Assembly: GCA_937146765.1 (NCBI GenBank)
Contig: CAKZRP010000038.1
Span: 1 to 64,000 of the forward strand
DNA from: an uncultured Paracoccaceae bacterium
GTDB taxonomy: Bacteria; Pseudomonadota; Alphaproteobacteria; Rhodobacterales; Rhodobacteraceae
Reading direction: 5' to 3'
DNA: 64,000 nt
The position numbers and the translations under genes are program-made. The notes beneath the pieces were generated by a model that worked only from the letters and a program-made list of their open reading frames with translations, ran no database searches and was not told the DNA's origin. Below, piece by piece: positions 1 to 8,868 of the stretch; position 1 is the first letter of the stretch; each line of letters starts with the position of its first letter.

Positions 1-96
1 CCCACCGGCCAGATCATGTGGGCGCTGGTGGATGGCGGTGCGCAGGACGAGATCATCCTGCGCCTCGGCGGCGTCGATCACGACCTGCTGGCCTGA
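1..96 (+). CDS. C-terminal tail of an RTX / hemolysin-type secreted protein (5' end outside window)
   Basis: Reading frame 1 is open from the first base and gives 31 residues ending PTGQIMWALVDGGAQDEIIL...DLLA followed by TGA. The tail is nearly the same as the C-terminus of the full RTX protein at 53307-55538 (PTGQIIWALVDGAAQDEILL), so this is the end of a paralogue whose calcium-binding repeats lie upstream of the window. In RTX proteins the extreme C-terminus carries the type I secretion signal, so conservation of this tail fits export by the same exporter. The identification rests only on this similarity; nothing is known of its N-terminal function. Confidence 0.75.
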   Translation, partial: PTGQIMWALVDGGAQDEIILRLGGVDHDLLA

Positions 97-123
97 GGTC
101 AGGCCGACCCGAGCTGAAATCCC

Positions 124-147
124 AACGCGCCCCTGCCGGGGCGCGTT
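124..147. terminator. Bidirectional hairpin between converging genes
   Basis: The arms AACGCGCCCC (124-133) and GGGGCGCGTT (138-147) are perfectly complementary around a 4-base loop, followed by GTCCTTT. It lies between the end of the plus-strand RTX gene (96) and the end of the minus-strand kdsD gene (180), where a shared terminator is expected. Confidence 0.75.
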
Positions 148-179
148 GTCCTTTGGGGGCGGGCTCAGCCGAGACGGTC

Positions 180-1151
180 TCAGCCAAGACCGGCGCGCAG
201 GCAGTCATGGATATGCAGGAGACCAGCCACCCGGTCGGCGCTGTCGAGTACGAAGAGGGCGGAGATCTTGCGGCTGTTCATCTCATGCAGCGCCTCCGAA
301 GCAAGGCTGCCGGTGCGGATCACCTTCGGACCACGGGTGGCGACCTCGCCGGCGCTGCGGGACATCAGCCCCTCCATGTTGCGCCGCAGGTCACCGTCGG
401 TGATGATCCCGACCAGACGCCCCTGCTCGACCAGGCCGGCAAGGCCAAAGCCCTTGGCGGTCATGGTCAGAAGCGCCTCCGCCATCGGGGTCTCGGGGGC
501 AACCAGAGGCAGCGCCTCGCCCACATGCATCAGCGCATCCACCAGCATCAGCTGGGCGCCGAGCTTGCCGCCGGGATGGAAGACCTTGAAATCCTCCCGC
601 TCGAAACCGCGCCGGGCCATCAACGCCACCGCCAGCGCATCGCCCATCGCCAGGGTCGCGGTGGTCGAGGTGGTCGGCGCCATGCCGATGCCGCAGGCCT
701 CCGGCGCGTCGGGCAGCTGCAGCACCACATCGGCCTGGGCGCCCAGGGTGCTCTCGGCCTTGCGGGTGATCGCGATCAGCGGAATCCCGAAGCGGCGGCT
801 GTAGGTGACGATATCCGCGAGCTCCGAGGTCTCGCCCGAGTTGGAGATTACCAGGCAGACATCCTGCGGCGTCACCATGCCGAGATCGCCATGGCTCGCC
901 TCGGTGGCATGGACAAACTGCGCCGGCGTGCCGGTGGAGGCGAAGGTCGCGGCGATCTTGTTGCCGATATGGCCGGACTTGCCGACGCCGGAGACGATGA
1001 CCCGCCCCCGCATCGCTTCGAGGATCTCGACCGCCCTCAGCTGCGCCTCCCCCAGTTCGCCCGCCATCTGCGACAGCGCCGCAGCCTCCACCCGCAGCAC
1101 GCGGGCCATCTCGCTCAGGGTTTCATCGGCACTCAACGCGCGTGGGGTCAT
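180..1151 (-). CDS. kdsD: Arabinose-5-phosphate isomerase, KdsD/KpsF family
   Basis: The 323-residue product has an N-terminal SIS sugar-isomerase domain (VSGVGKSGHIGNKIA, HATEASHGDLG and SNSGETSE motifs) followed by two CBS domains, the standard KdsD/KpsF/GutQ architecture and length. The enzyme converts ribulose 5-phosphate to arabinose 5-phosphate, the first step to Kdo, in the cytoplasm. The start at 1151 is preferred over an ATG at 1175 because GGAGAG lies just upstream. It follows the GT4 gene on the same strand after a 200-base gap that contains an imperfect terminator-like inverted repeat (about 1270-1306). KpsF-type paralogues commonly accompany ABC-dependent capsule loci, and this window has kpsMET. 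No kdsA, kdsB or kdsC is seen nearby. Confidence 0.9.
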   Translation of the reverse strand: MTPRALSADETLSEMARVLRVEAAALSQMAGELGEAQLRAVEILEAMRGRVIVSGVGKSGHIGNKIAATFASTGTPAQFVHATEASHGDLGMVTPQDVCLVISNSGETSELADIVTYSRRFGIPLIAITRKAESTLGAQADVVLQLPDAPEACGIGMAPTTSTTATLAMGDALAVALMARRGFEREDFKVFHPGGKLGAQLMLVDALMHVGEALPLVAPETPMAEALLTMTAKGFGLAGLVEQGRLVGIITDGDLRRNMEGLMSRSAGEVATRGPKVIRTGSLASEALHEMNSRKISALFVLDSADRVAGLLHIHDCLRAGLG

Positions 1152-1350
1152 CGGGTCTCTCCGGCAGGAACGCATGCCGCTTATCTAAGCCCGCGCGCCC
1201 CGGAAGGCCAGCCAGAGCCGCATGCGACAGGGTCTGCGAGGCTCAACCTCACGCTCCGGAAGATCTGAAACCCAAAGAAAGACCCGCGCCCGCATCTGTC
1301 TTGGGTCAAAACATCCACGGGTGAAGGGGCCCTGCCCTATCCTGCCCCTC

Positions 1351-2598
1351 TCACGGCAGCGCGATGGGGGCGGCGGTGGTGACCAGGCTGTTGATGCGCC
1401 GCAGATGCTCGGGCAGGCAGCGGGTGAGGAAATCATAGTCCTCGACCACATGGGCGCGGGCCTCGGGGCCGAGGTGGGCATGGGCCTCGGGGCGCGCCAG
1501 CACATCGGCCACCTGCGCCGCCAGGGCGGCAGGGTCGAAGAAATCCACCAGGAGGCCGGTTTTCCCATGGGTGATCGCCTCGCGCACCGGCGCCACATCG
1601 GCAGCCACCACCGTGGCCTGCATCGCCATGGCTTCAAGCAGCGACCAGCTGAGCACGAAGGGCATGGTCAGATAGATGTGGCAGCGCGAGATCTGGATGA
1701 TCCGGCAGAGATCCGCATAGGGCACCCGACCGAGGAAATGCACCCGGCTCCAGTCGACCCGGTCGCCCACCTCAGCCTCCATCTCGCCGCGCAAGCCCCC
1801 GGGGTGGTCGCTTTCGCGCCCGTAAGAGGCCTCATTGCCGCCGATCATCAGGATGCGGGCCTCGGGGCGCGCCGCCTGGATCTCCGGCAGGGCCCGCATC
1901 ATGATGTGAAACCCGCGGGCGCGTTCCATGTTGCGCGCCACATAGGTCACCACCTCGTCGCGGCGCGAGATCGGTTGCCGCAGGCGGCCCAGGGCCAGGC
2001 TGGCCTCCGGGTCGGGGCCGAGCCGGTCGGTGCGGATGCCGTCATGGCAGACATACATCTTGTCGTGGAAGGAGGCCGGGAAGCGGTCCCGCTGCCAGAG
2101 GGTCGGCACATGGCCCAGATCGACCACCTCGCGGTTGAGGCAGGGCACCACATTGCGGGCACGGTTGAAATAGGGCGCATGGGGGCCGGGGGGCTGTTCG
2201 GGATCAAAGCCGACCATGCCGCCCTCCATGGTGTAGTAATACTCGAAAAAGCCGAGGATCGGCACCCCGGGCCAGAGATCCTTGAAGAAGGAGAGTTCCC
2301 CCCAGCCGGTATGGCCGAGGATGATATCGGGGCGGAACCCCGTCTCCGCCTCGTATTTCTGCATCGCCTGCACCGCGCCAAAACCGGCCCCCGCAGCCCC
2401 TTCCCAATCCTTGGCCAGACCAAAGGCCTCCTTGGCGGGGGTGTGAAAGGGCTTGTAGACCAGGGTGCGCACGCCGGGGATCTTGATGTCGCCGCGCTGG
2501 GTCAGGAACACCAGCTCATGGGCACCACTCGCCGCCAGCCACTGGATCAGCTCCCGGTACTGGCCGGGCATGTTCTGATGCACAAACAGAAGTTTCAT
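1351..2598 (-). CDS. Glycosyltransferase, GT4-like
   Basis: The 415-residue protein begins MKLLFVHQNMPGQYRELIQWL, the typical GT-B opening. The C-terminal half contains RNMERARGFHIMMRALPEI (nucleotide-sugar domain start) and a region SRCHIYLTMPFVLSWSLLEAMA with the catalytic-site type pattern of GT4 enzymes, followed by GKTGLLVDF. An AGGGGG ribosome-binding site precedes the ATG. It is the sixth gene of the rhamnose operon, 30 bases after rmlA, so it is a candidate rhamnosyltransferase, but the donor and acceptor cannot be read from the sequence. Confidence 0.85.
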   Translation of the reverse strand: MKLLFVHQNMPGQYRELIQWLAASGAHELVFLTQRGDIKIPGVRTLVYKPFHTPAKEAFGLAKDWEGAAGAGFGAVQAMQKYEAETGFRPDIILGHTGWGELSFFKDLWPGVPILGFFEYYYTMEGGMVGFDPEQPPGPHAPYFNRARNVVPCLNREVVDLGHVPTLWQRDRFPASFHDKMYVCHDGIRTDRLGPDPEASLALGRLRQPISRRDEVVTYVARNMERARGFHIMMRALPEIQAARPEARILMIGGNEASYGRESDHPGGLRGEMEAEVGDRVDWSRVHFLGRVPYADLCRIIQISRCHIYLTMPFVLSWSLLEAMAMQATVVAADVAPVREAITHGKTGLLVDFFDPAALAAQVADVLARPEAHAHLGPEARAHVVEDYDFLTRCLPEHLRRINSLVTTAAPIALP

Positions 2599-2628
2599 CC
2601 GCGGCCCCCTGCCCCGATGTCTCGCAGC

Positions 2629-3498
2629 CTATTTCAACAGGCGGCTCAGATAGGCGCCATAGCTGTTTTTCTTGAACAACTCCGCCCGGGCGGCGAGGTG
2701 GTCGCGACTGATCCAGCCGGCGTGATAGGCGATCTCCTCGAGGCACCCGGTCTGCAGACCCTGGCGCTCCTCCAGCGTGCGCACGAAATTGCCCGCATCG
2801 AGAAGGCTCGCATGGGTGCCGGTGTCGAGCCAGGCATAGCCGCGGCCCATGGTCTCCACCGAGAGATGGCCCTCATCGAGATACATCTGCAGCAGATCGG
2901 TAATTTCCAGCTCGCCGCGCGCCGAGGGTTTCACCGCCTTGGCCCGTGTGGGGGCCTCCCCGTCGAGGAAATACAGCCCGGTCACCGCATAGTTCGAGGG
3001 CGGCACTGCCGGCTTTTCGATGATCTGGCGCGCGCGCCCCTCGCCGTCAAAGGAGACCACGCCATAGCGTTCGGGATCGGAGACGTGATAGCCGAAGACG
3101 GTGCCGCCGACCGTCTTGGCATCGGCCGCCGCCAGCAGCTTCGGCAGCCCATGGCCAAAGAACACATTGTCGCCCAGCACCAGCGCCGAGGCCGCCCCGG
3201 CCAGGAACGCCTCGGCGAGGATGAAGGCCTGCGCCAGACCATCCGGGCTCGGTTGCGCCACGTAAGAGAGGCTGATCCCCCATTGGCTGCCATCGCCAAG
3301 GAGCCGCTGGAACTGCTCGGCATCCTGCGGCGTGGTGATGACGCAGATCTCGCGGATGCCCGCCAGCATCAGGACCGAGATCGGATAGTAGATCATCGGC
3401 TTGTCATAGAGCGGCAGGAGCTGTTTCGACACCGCCATGGTGATCGGATAAAGCCTTGTGCCGGAGCCCCCGGCCAGGATGATGCCTTTGCGTTTCAT
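2629..3498 (-). CDS. rmlA: Glucose-1-phosphate thymidylyltransferase RmlA
   Basis: The 289-residue protein is of normal RmlA length. It shows the nucleotidyltransferase signature [11 protein letters not shown] near residue 10, [17 protein letters not shown], and [12 protein letters not shown]. It makes dTDP-glucose from dTTP and glucose 1-phosphate, the first step of dTDP-L-rhamnose synthesis. Its ATG overlaps the rmlD stop codon (ATGA), implying translational coupling, and a GAGG site lies eight bases upstream inside rmlD. Confidence 0.97.
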   Translation of the reverse strand: MKRKGIILAGGSGTRLYPITMAVSKQLLPLYDKPMIYYPISVLMLAGIREICVITTPQDAEQFQRLLGDGSQWGISLSYVAQPSPDGLAQAFILAEAFLAGAASALVLGDNVFFGHGLPKLLAAADAKTVGGTVFGYHVSDPERYGVVSFDGEGRARQIIEKPAVPPSNYAVTGLYFLDGEAPTRAKAVKPSARGELEITDLLQMYLDEGHLSVETMGRGYAWLDTGTHASLLDAGNFVRTLEERQGLQTGCLEEIAYHAGWISRDHLAARAELFKKNSYGAYLSRLLK

Positions 3499-4346
3499 GA
3501 TGTCGCCTCAAGCTCCTTCAGGATCTCGCTGAGCCCCAGGCGCCAATCGGGCTGGGGAATGCCAAAAACAGTCTCTAACGCGGCGCAATCGAGCCTGGAA
3601 TTCAAAGGCCGCAGCGCCGGGGTCGGATAATCGGTGGAGGCGATGCCCTCCACTGCGCAGGCCAGATCCGCCTGGGCAAAGATCTCCTGCGCAAAGCCCG
3701 CCCAGCTGACGAGAGGCGCACCCTGGAAGTGGTAGATGCCGGATTTGCCCGGCTCCGCGATCAGCTGGCGTGCGATCTCCAGGCAGGCCGCGGCAATGGC
3801 GCGCGCCGGTGTCGGGGCGCCGATCTGATCCGCGACAATCGTCAGGCGCTCGCGCTCCGCCCCGAGCCGCAGCATGGTCTTGACGAAGTTGTGGCCATGG
3901 GCAGAGACCACCCAGGAGGTGCGCAGGATCGCATATGTGCCGCCGGCGGCGATCACCGCCGCCTCGCCGGCGCGTTTTGACCGCCCATAGGCATTGGGCG
4001 GCGCCACCGGGTCCGCGGGCTGCCAGGGGGTCTCGCCAGTCCCGGCAAAGACGTAATCGGTGGAGATCTGCACAAAGGGAATGCCAAGGGCGGCACAGGC
4101 CTCGGCCATGGCGCCGGGGGCGGCGCCATTGATCACGGTTGCCAGATCCTCTTCGCTCTCGGCCCTGTCGACCGCGGTATAGGCCGCGGCATTGATCACC
4201 GCCGCAGGCCGCTCGGCCCGGATCAGGGCCGCGCAGGCGGCCGGATCCGTGAGATCCGCCCGGTCGCGCCCGACGCGGGTCACCCCCGCATGGGGCGCCA
4301 GTTCCCGGGCCACCTGTCCGGTTGCGCCAAATACCAGGATGGTCAT
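3495..4346 (-). CDS. rmlD: dTDP-4-dehydrorhamnose reductase RmlD
   Basis: This 283-residue short-chain dehydrogenase has the N-terminal nucleotide-binding motif [12 protein letters not shown], the STDYVFAG segment and the catalytic YGRSK (YxxxK). It catalyses the last step, reduction of dTDP-4-dehydrorhamnose to dTDP-L-rhamnose. The start at 4346 is chosen because AAGAGG lies just upstream and RmlD begins here; an upstream ATG at 4412 would add 22 unrelated residues. It sits between rmlB and rmlA and overlaps rmlA by four bases. Confidence 0.97.
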   Translation of the reverse strand: MTILVFGATGQVARELAPHAGVTRVGRDRADLTDPAACAALIRAERPAAVINAAAYTAVDRAESEEDLATVINGAAPGAMAEACAALGIPFVQISTDYVFAGTGETPWQPADPVAPPNAYGRSKRAGEAAVIAAGGTYAILRTSWVVSAHGHNFVKTMLRLGAERERLTIVADQIGAPTPARAIAAACLEIARQLIAEPGKSGIYHFQGAPLVSWAGFAQEIFAQADLACAVEGIASTDYPTPALRPLNSRLDCAALETVFGIPQPDWRLGLSEILKELEATS

Positions 4347-4413
4347 GTCTGCCTCTTCTTCATCTTTTTCCAAATATCCCCGCCGGAGGCCGCGGCCCGC
4401 AGGGCCGCCCATA

Positions 4414-5466
4414 TCACGCCGTCACACCGAGCCGTTCTCCAACGCCCTGACGGTTTTGCAGCGCGCGCCACCAATCCTCATTGTCGAGATACCATTGCAC
4501 GGTCAGGGCCAGCCCCTCTTCCACCGTCACCGAAGGACGCCAGTCCAGTTCCGTGCGCAGACGCGAGGGATCTATCGCATAGCGCGCGTCATGGCCCGGG
4601 CGATCGGTGACAAAGGTGATCTGCGCGGCATAGGACTTGCCATCGGTGCGCGGGCGCTTCTCGTCGAGGATGGCGCAGAGCGTCTCTACCAGTTCGAGAT
4701 TGGTGCGCTCGTTCTCGCCGCCCACATTATAGCTGCGCCCGTTTTGCCCCTTTTGCAGGACCAGTAGCAGCGCCGCCGCATGGTCCTCCACATAGAGCCA
4801 GTCGCGGATGTTGGAGCCGTCGCCATAGATCGGCAGCGGCTTGCCCGCCAGCGCATTGAGGATCACCACCGGAATGAGTTTCTCCGGGAAATGATAGGGG
4901 CCGTAGTTGTTGGAGCAATTGGTCAGCACCACCGGCAGCCCATAGGTCTCGTGCCAGGCGCGCACCAGATGGTCGCTCGCCGCCTTGGAGGCGGAATAGG
5001 GCGAGCGCGGATCATAGGCGGTCTCTTCGGTGAACATCACCGATTTGTCGGCCGGCAGGGAGCCATAGACCTCGTCGGTGGAGATATGGTGAAAGCGGAA
5101 ATGGCCGGGCTTGCCCACGGCGGCCCAGAACTTGCGCGCCGCCTCCAGCATGTTGAAGGTGCCGGTGACATTGGTCTCGATGAAATCGCCGGGCCCGTCG
5201 ATGGAGCGGTCCACATGGCTCTCGGCGGCCAGGTGCATCACCGCATCCGGCGCATGCAGGGCAAAGACCTTGTCGAGGGCGGCGCGGTTGCGGATGTCCA
5301 CCTGCTCGAAGGCATAGCGCGGGCTCGTCGCGACGCTGGCCACATTGTCGAGACAGGCGGCATAGGTCAGCGCATCGACATTGACCACCTCATGGCCGGC
5401 GGCAATCGCCTGGCGTACCACCGCGGAGCCGATAAAGCCCGCACCGCCCGTGACGAGTATTTTCAT
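4414..5466 (-). CDS. rmlB: dTDP-glucose 4,6-dehydratase RmlB
   Basis: The 350-residue protein is a full-length RmlB. GGAGFIG (7-13) binds NAD, STDEVYG (129-135) carries the catalytic Asp131-Glu132 pair, and Tyr157/Lys161 form YxxxK. It converts dTDP-glucose to dTDP-4-keto-6-deoxyglucose. GGGAG lies eight bases before the ATG. It lies in the order rmlC, acyltransferase, rmlB, rmlD, rmlA, all on one strand. Confidence 0.97.
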   Translation of the reverse strand: MKILVTGGAGFIGSAVVRQAIAAGHEVVNVDALTYAACLDNVASVATSPRYAFEQVDIRNRAALDKVFALHAPDAVMHLAAESHVDRSIDGPGDFIETNVTGTFNMLEAARKFWAAVGKPGHFRFHHISTDEVYGSLPADKSVMFTEETAYDPRSPYSASKAASDHLVRAWHETYGLPVVLTNCSNNYGPYHFPEKLIPVVILNALAGKPLPIYGDGSNIRDWLYVEDHAAALLLVLQKGQNGRSYNVGGENERTNLELVETLCAILDEKRPRTDGKSYAAQITFVTDRPGHDARYAIDPSRLRTELDWRPSVTVEEGLALTVQWYLDNEDWWRALQNRQGVGERLGVTA

Positions 5467-5497
5467 GGATCTGCTCCCTCAATGATGACCGCCGCCG

Positions 5498-6652
5498 CTA
5501 TTGTGACCGCAGGTCCTTTCTATCTGACGAATATTGCCCGCAGGCTCCCCCGCCCGGACCCGCATGACGCAGCCGCAGGAAGGGGCCCTCGTAATAGCGG
5601 AAACTCAGCTCCGCCAGCAGATATGTACCGCCCCAGTAGAGGAACAGGAAGAGCGGCCCGGTTGCCGCCCAGCCGAAGCGCACCGCCAGCAGAGTAACCC
5701 CGTGCAGCACGATCAGATGCAGCAGGTAGATCCCGTAGCTGACCGCGCCAATGCGCGCCAGCGGCGCCCACCGCAGCAGCCCGTGCAGCCAGCTCTGCTC
5801 CTGCAGCACCAGACTGGCGACAAGGGCGGTCATCCCCAGATGCACCAGCAGATAGGGCAGCCCCGCCAGCACCAGCGGCAGCACCCAGAACAGCCCCGCC
5901 AGCAGCCCGACCCCCAGCAGCAGCGGCATCGCCGGATGCGACAGCCCCCGCCACAGGAGCGCAAAGCCGCGCGGGTCCTGCAACAGCAGCGCCAGCCCCG
6001 ATCCCAGCAGCAGCGGCGCATAGGTGGCATCATTCATCGCGACCCGGAAGGGGCCGATCTCCACGGCCACCACCCCCAGACCCGCCAGTGCCCCGGTCAC
6101 CGCCAGCAGGTTGAGCAGGATCGCCACCGCCAGGGCAGCCCCCCAGAGCCTCCGCGGCAGCAGGATCATCACCAGCGGCCAGACGAGATAGAACTGCTCC
6201 TCCATCGACAGCGACCAGGTGGGATAGAGCGTCGGGATATGGTCGCTGAGGAAATTGGCGAGGAAGAGGTAATAGGCCGGCCAGAGCCGGGCCAGCTCCC
6301 CCGGCCCGTGCCAGAAGACGAAATAGGCACCGACCAGGGTGACCAGCAGGTAATAGAGCGGCAGGATGCGCAAGGCCCGCCGCCAGTAGAAGCCGCGCAG
6401 CGAAATCCGCCCCGCGCCCTCCAGCTCGCGCAGCAGGAGGGCGGTGATCAGGAAGCCCGAGATCACGAAGAACAGGTCCACCCCGAGAAAGCCGCGCGAC
6501 CAGGGGCCCTCGGGGCGCGCCAGCGCGCTGTGATGCACCAGCACCGCCCCGATCGCCAGCGCCCGCAGCCCGTCCAGCGCGCCAAAGCGGGCGCGGGTCA
6601 GATAGGCGCGATGGGCCTCGGCCGGGAGGGGATCTGCCGGGGCGACACCCAT
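5498..6652 (-). CDS. Acyltransferase-3 family membrane protein (OafA-like)
   Basis: The 384-residue protein is strongly hydrophobic with about ten predicted membrane spans. It carries the family signatures GLRALAIGAVLVHHS, VDLFFVISGFLITALL and WSLSMEEQFYLVWPL. The family transfers acyl groups, usually acetyl, to sugars of O-antigen, capsule or EPS at the inner membrane. The start at 6652 lies seven bases beyond the rmlC stop; a longer reading to 6781 would overlap rmlC throughout and is rejected. Its insertion between rmlC and rmlB suggests O-acetylation of a rhamnose-containing polymer, which is inference. Confidence 0.88.
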   Translation of the reverse strand: MGVAPADPLPAEAHRAYLTRARFGALDGLRALAIGAVLVHHSALARPEGPWSRGFLGVDLFFVISGFLITALLLRELEGAGRISLRGFYWRRALRILPLYYLLVTLVGAYFVFWHGPGELARLWPAYYLFLANFLSDHIPTLYPTWSLSMEEQFYLVWPLVMILLPRRLWGAALAVAILLNLLAVTGALAGLGVVAVEIGPFRVAMNDATYAPLLLGSGLALLLQDPRGFALLWRGLSHPAMPLLLGVGLLAGLFWVLPLVLAGLPYLLVHLGMTALVASLVLQEQSWLHGLLRWAPLARIGAVSYGIYLLHLIVLHGVTLLAVRFGWAATGPLFLFLYWGGTYLLAELSFRYYEGPFLRLRHAGPGGGACGQYSSDRKDLRSQ

Positions 6653-6659
6653 CGGCCGG

Positions 6660-7208
6660 TCAGAACCGGAAGGGGCTGTCGAACTCGGCCAGCGTCGGGG
6701 CTGCGGCATCCTTTGCCGAGAGCCGCGGCTGGCCGTCAAAACCCCAGTCGATGCCGCAGCTGTCCCAGCGCACCGCGCCATCGCAGTCGGGGGCGTAGTA
6801 ATCGGTGCATTTGTAGATGATCTCGGTCTCGGGGGCGCGGGTGATGAACCCGTGCAGGAAGCCCTTGGGCACCAGCAGCTGGCGACCGTTCTCTGCGGTC
6901 AGCTCGACGCCGATCCATTGCCCGTAGGTGGGCGAGCCCTTGCGGATGTCCACCGCCACGTCGAACAGCGCCCCCCGGCCGCAGCGCACCAGCTTGTCCT
7001 GGGCATGGGGCGGGGCCTGGAAATGCAGCCCGCGCACGGTGCCGACCTCGACGGAAAGCGAATGATTGTCCTGCACGAAATCCAGATCGAGCCCCTGTTC
7101 CGCCATCCGCTTGCGGCTCCAGCTCTCGCTGAAAAACCCGCGCGCATCGCCAAAGCGCTGCGGGGTCAGGATCTTCACACCGGAGAGTTTCGTGTCTTCA
7201 ATCTGCAT
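6660..7208 (-). CDS. rmlC: dTDP-4-dehydrorhamnose 3,5-epimerase RmlC
   Basis: The 182-residue cupin protein has the expected RmlC length and motifs: DARGFFSESW, the active-site segment VRGLHFQ, FDVAVDIRKGSPTYGQW, and VPKGFLHGF. It epimerises dTDP-4-keto-6-deoxyglucose at C3 and C5. A GGAG site precedes the ATG. It is the first gene of the rhamnose operon; the 174-base gap to the end of repA upstream must hold the operon promoter unless repA reads through. Confidence 0.97.
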   Translation of the reverse strand: MQIEDTKLSGVKILTPQRFGDARGFFSESWSRKRMAEQGLDLDFVQDNHSLSVEVGTVRGLHFQAPPHAQDKLVRCGRGALFDVAVDIRKGSPTYGQWIGVELTAENGRQLLVPKGFLHGFITRAPETEIIYKCTDYYAPDCDGAVRWDSCGIDWGFDGQPRLSAKDAAAPTLAEFDSPFRF

Positions 7209-7382
7209 GATCTCCAGGCCTTGTTCCGTGATCTCTGTTCAATCCGCACAGCCTATAGCCGGTTTTGCCCGGTCGGGAAACCGTTACCGCCGTCGCCAGA
7301 GCGCTCCTCTTGGAGAGGATCGTCACAGGGCCCGCCGCGGCGTCTGCCCCGATACGGTCCAGGGGCGGTTGCGCCCTCGGCC

Positions 7383-8387
7383 TCAGCCCTCCGCCCGCTT
7401 TCGCACCCAGCCCAGGAAGGCCGCATCCGGTTTGCGCAGCCGCGGGGCGCCGGATCTGGCCCAGACCGCGCGCCAGTCGGCCTCCAGCCCGTGCACATCC
7501 ATGCCCGGCAGCAGGCGGCGCGCCTCGTCGCGAGCGGCCTCGGAGACCACCGGCGGCGGCACATCGACCAGCGCCACCCGCTGGGCAAAGCGGATCAGGT
7601 CGCCGGGCAGTTCCGCCATTTCGTAATCCGGCAAGGGCTGGGCCTCGATCATGTCGCGGATCATCTTGCGAAAGACCCGGCGGGGGCTGGCGGAGCCGGA
7701 TTTCTTCAGCAGGGTTTCGACCGAGATCTGCCAGCTGTCCTGGCGGCCGCAGTGCTTGCGCGCCAGCTCGTAGATCCGCCGCTCCAGCGGTTTCCTCAGG
7801 CGAAAGTAATCGCGGCTGAGCGTCAGCACCGATTTCGACAGCACCGCCCGGTAGAGCCAGTCCGAGAGCGTCACCGCCACCGAGACCATGCGCCCACCGC
7901 GTGCCTTGCGCACGATCTCCCAGCTCTCGATGAGACCAAAGCCCGAGGTCACCTCGTGACCGCCGGTGGTGATATTGGTGGTGATGCGGGTGCCCGCCAG
8001 CCGCTCAAAGGCCTCGCGCAACCGCCGGTAGGCATCGCCCGAGGTCTCCCGGTTGCAGGCGACAAGCAGGTCATGGGCAGTGAGATGCAGGGTGCGGCTC
8101 ACTTGCCGGCCGGCGTTCAAGGCCGCCATCAGCTGGCTCACGCAGAAGATCAGGATGTCCTTGTCGTGGATCGTCGCCAGCCCCTTCACGCTCGGCACCA
8201 CGGTGATCTCGGCGCCATTGTGCTCGTAGGTGAGAATGCGCCGGTCCGGCCGGGTGGCCAGCGAGAACAACGGATGCTCCATCGAGGCGAGATCGTTCTT
8301 CGGCATCGCGTCGAAGATATCGCAGAGAAAGAACGCCCCCTGCCCCTCCGGCGGATAGCCCGCCGCTGCCGTGCTCACGCCCGTCAT
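7383..8387 (-). CDS. repA: Plasmid replication initiator RepA (Rhodobacterales RepA-I type, RPA family)
   Basis: The product (334 residues from this start) contains GQGAFFLCDIFDAMPKNDLA, MEHPLFSLATRPDRRI and the winged-helix style segments ETSGDAYRRLREAFERLAGT and LRKPLERRIYELARKHCG, which I recognise as the RPA/RepA initiator family of roseobacter plasmids. It should bind the iterons found just upstream and recruit the host replisome. A longer reading starts at 8438, but that ATG has no ribosome-binding site and would cover an iteron-like half site at 8432-8437; the ATG at 8387 is preceded by GGACAGG. It faces parA divergently across the origin, and rmlC follows on the same strand. Confidence 0.9.
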   Translation of the reverse strand: MTGVSTAAAGYPPEGQGAFFLCDIFDAMPKNDLASMEHPLFSLATRPDRRILTYEHNGAEITVVPSVKGLATIHDKDILIFCVSQLMAALNAGRQVSRTLHLTAHDLLVACNRETSGDAYRRLREAFERLAGTRITTNITTGGHEVTSGFGLIESWEIVRKARGGRMVSVAVTLSDWLYRAVLSKSVLTLSRDYFRLRKPLERRIYELARKHCGRQDSWQISVETLLKKSGSASPRRVFRKMIRDMIEAQPLPDYEMAELPGDLIRFAQRVALVDVPPPVVSEAARDEARRLLPGMDVHGLEADWRAVWARSGAPRLRKPDAAFLGWVRKRAEG

Positions 8388-8467
8388 GATCCTGTCCAAC
8401 TGCTCGGTTTTGCCCGGGGATTTGGCCCCCCGAGTCATTCGTGGTTTTGATTACACCCACCCTAGGG

Positions 8468-8476
8468 TTATCCACA
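8468..8476 (+). promoter_or_regulatory. DnaA box
   Basis: TTATCCACA is an exact match to the DnaA box consensus. It lies 12 bases before the first iteron, so host DnaA probably assists RepA at this origin. Confidence 0.8.
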
Positions 8477-8487
8477 GCCCCAGACAA

Positions 8488-8547
8488 CGGGGGTTCGGAG
8501 TCAGCCCATCGGGGGTTCGGAGTCATTTTATCGGGGTTTCAGAGTCA
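8488..8547 (+). repeat. Three iterons, RepA-binding candidates
   Basis: CGGGGGTTCGGAGTCA occurs at 8488-8503 and again identically at 8510-8525. A third copy with two changes (CGGGGTTTCAGAGTCA) is at 8532-8547. The starts are exactly 22 bases apart, two helical turns, so bound protein would lie on one face. A partial copy, GAGTCA at 8432-8437, is 66 bases (3 x 22) before the first full copy and adjoins the repA start, suggesting a role in autoregulation. Confidence 0.85.
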
Positions 8548-8868
8548 GCCCTCCCTCGAATTTACCCTCAGAGCCCAATGAAAAAAGGGCTTTGCAGAGA
8601 GAGGCCTGCTGCCTTAACTAGAAATAACACAAATATAACAAGACATGTTTTTTTCAGAACCGCTCATCCTGTGCCCCAAAGGCCACGGATCGCGAGATGC
8701 AAGCCTCGGATTTGCTTAGAAAATTCAAGTCGTGTCATCATAATCCTTCCACCTGCTGCCTTTTCTGCTATTCTATCCAAAAGGCGATACATGGGTGGGT
8801 CGACTTCAGGCCAGGGGCGCAGTCCCGCAGGGTCGGATCCCTCCCCTCCAGCATGAGGCAGAGGCAGG

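Larger units (their letters stand above)
8388..8868. other. Plasmid origin region (oriV) between repA and parA
   Basis: This 481-base divergent gap holds no convincing gene. From left to right it has a half iteron GAGTCA at 8432-8437, a consensus DnaA box (8468-8476), three iterons (8488-8547), an AT-rich stretch (about 8556-8680) with AAAAAAG and TTTTTTT runs that could be the unwinding element, and the parA leader. An additional near-match to a DnaA box, TATCCACA, lies at the start of parA. The arrangement DnaA box, in-phase iterons and AT-rich segment is the classical layout of an iteron origin. Confidence 0.85.

Noticed and set aside
1222-3630. An 802-codon open frame on the plus strand
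   Set aside because: It is antisense to the GT4 and rmlA genes, has His/Arg/Gln-rich composition and no family motif. Long antisense frames are common in GC-rich coding DNA.
5498-6781. Longer acyltransferase starting at 6781
   Set aside because: The extra 43 residues overlap rmlC and are low-complexity; the ATG at 6652 follows rmlC directly.
8432-8438. repA start at 8438
   Set aside because: There is no ribosome-binding site and an iteron half site would lie on the start; the ATG at 8387 is preferred, though not proven.
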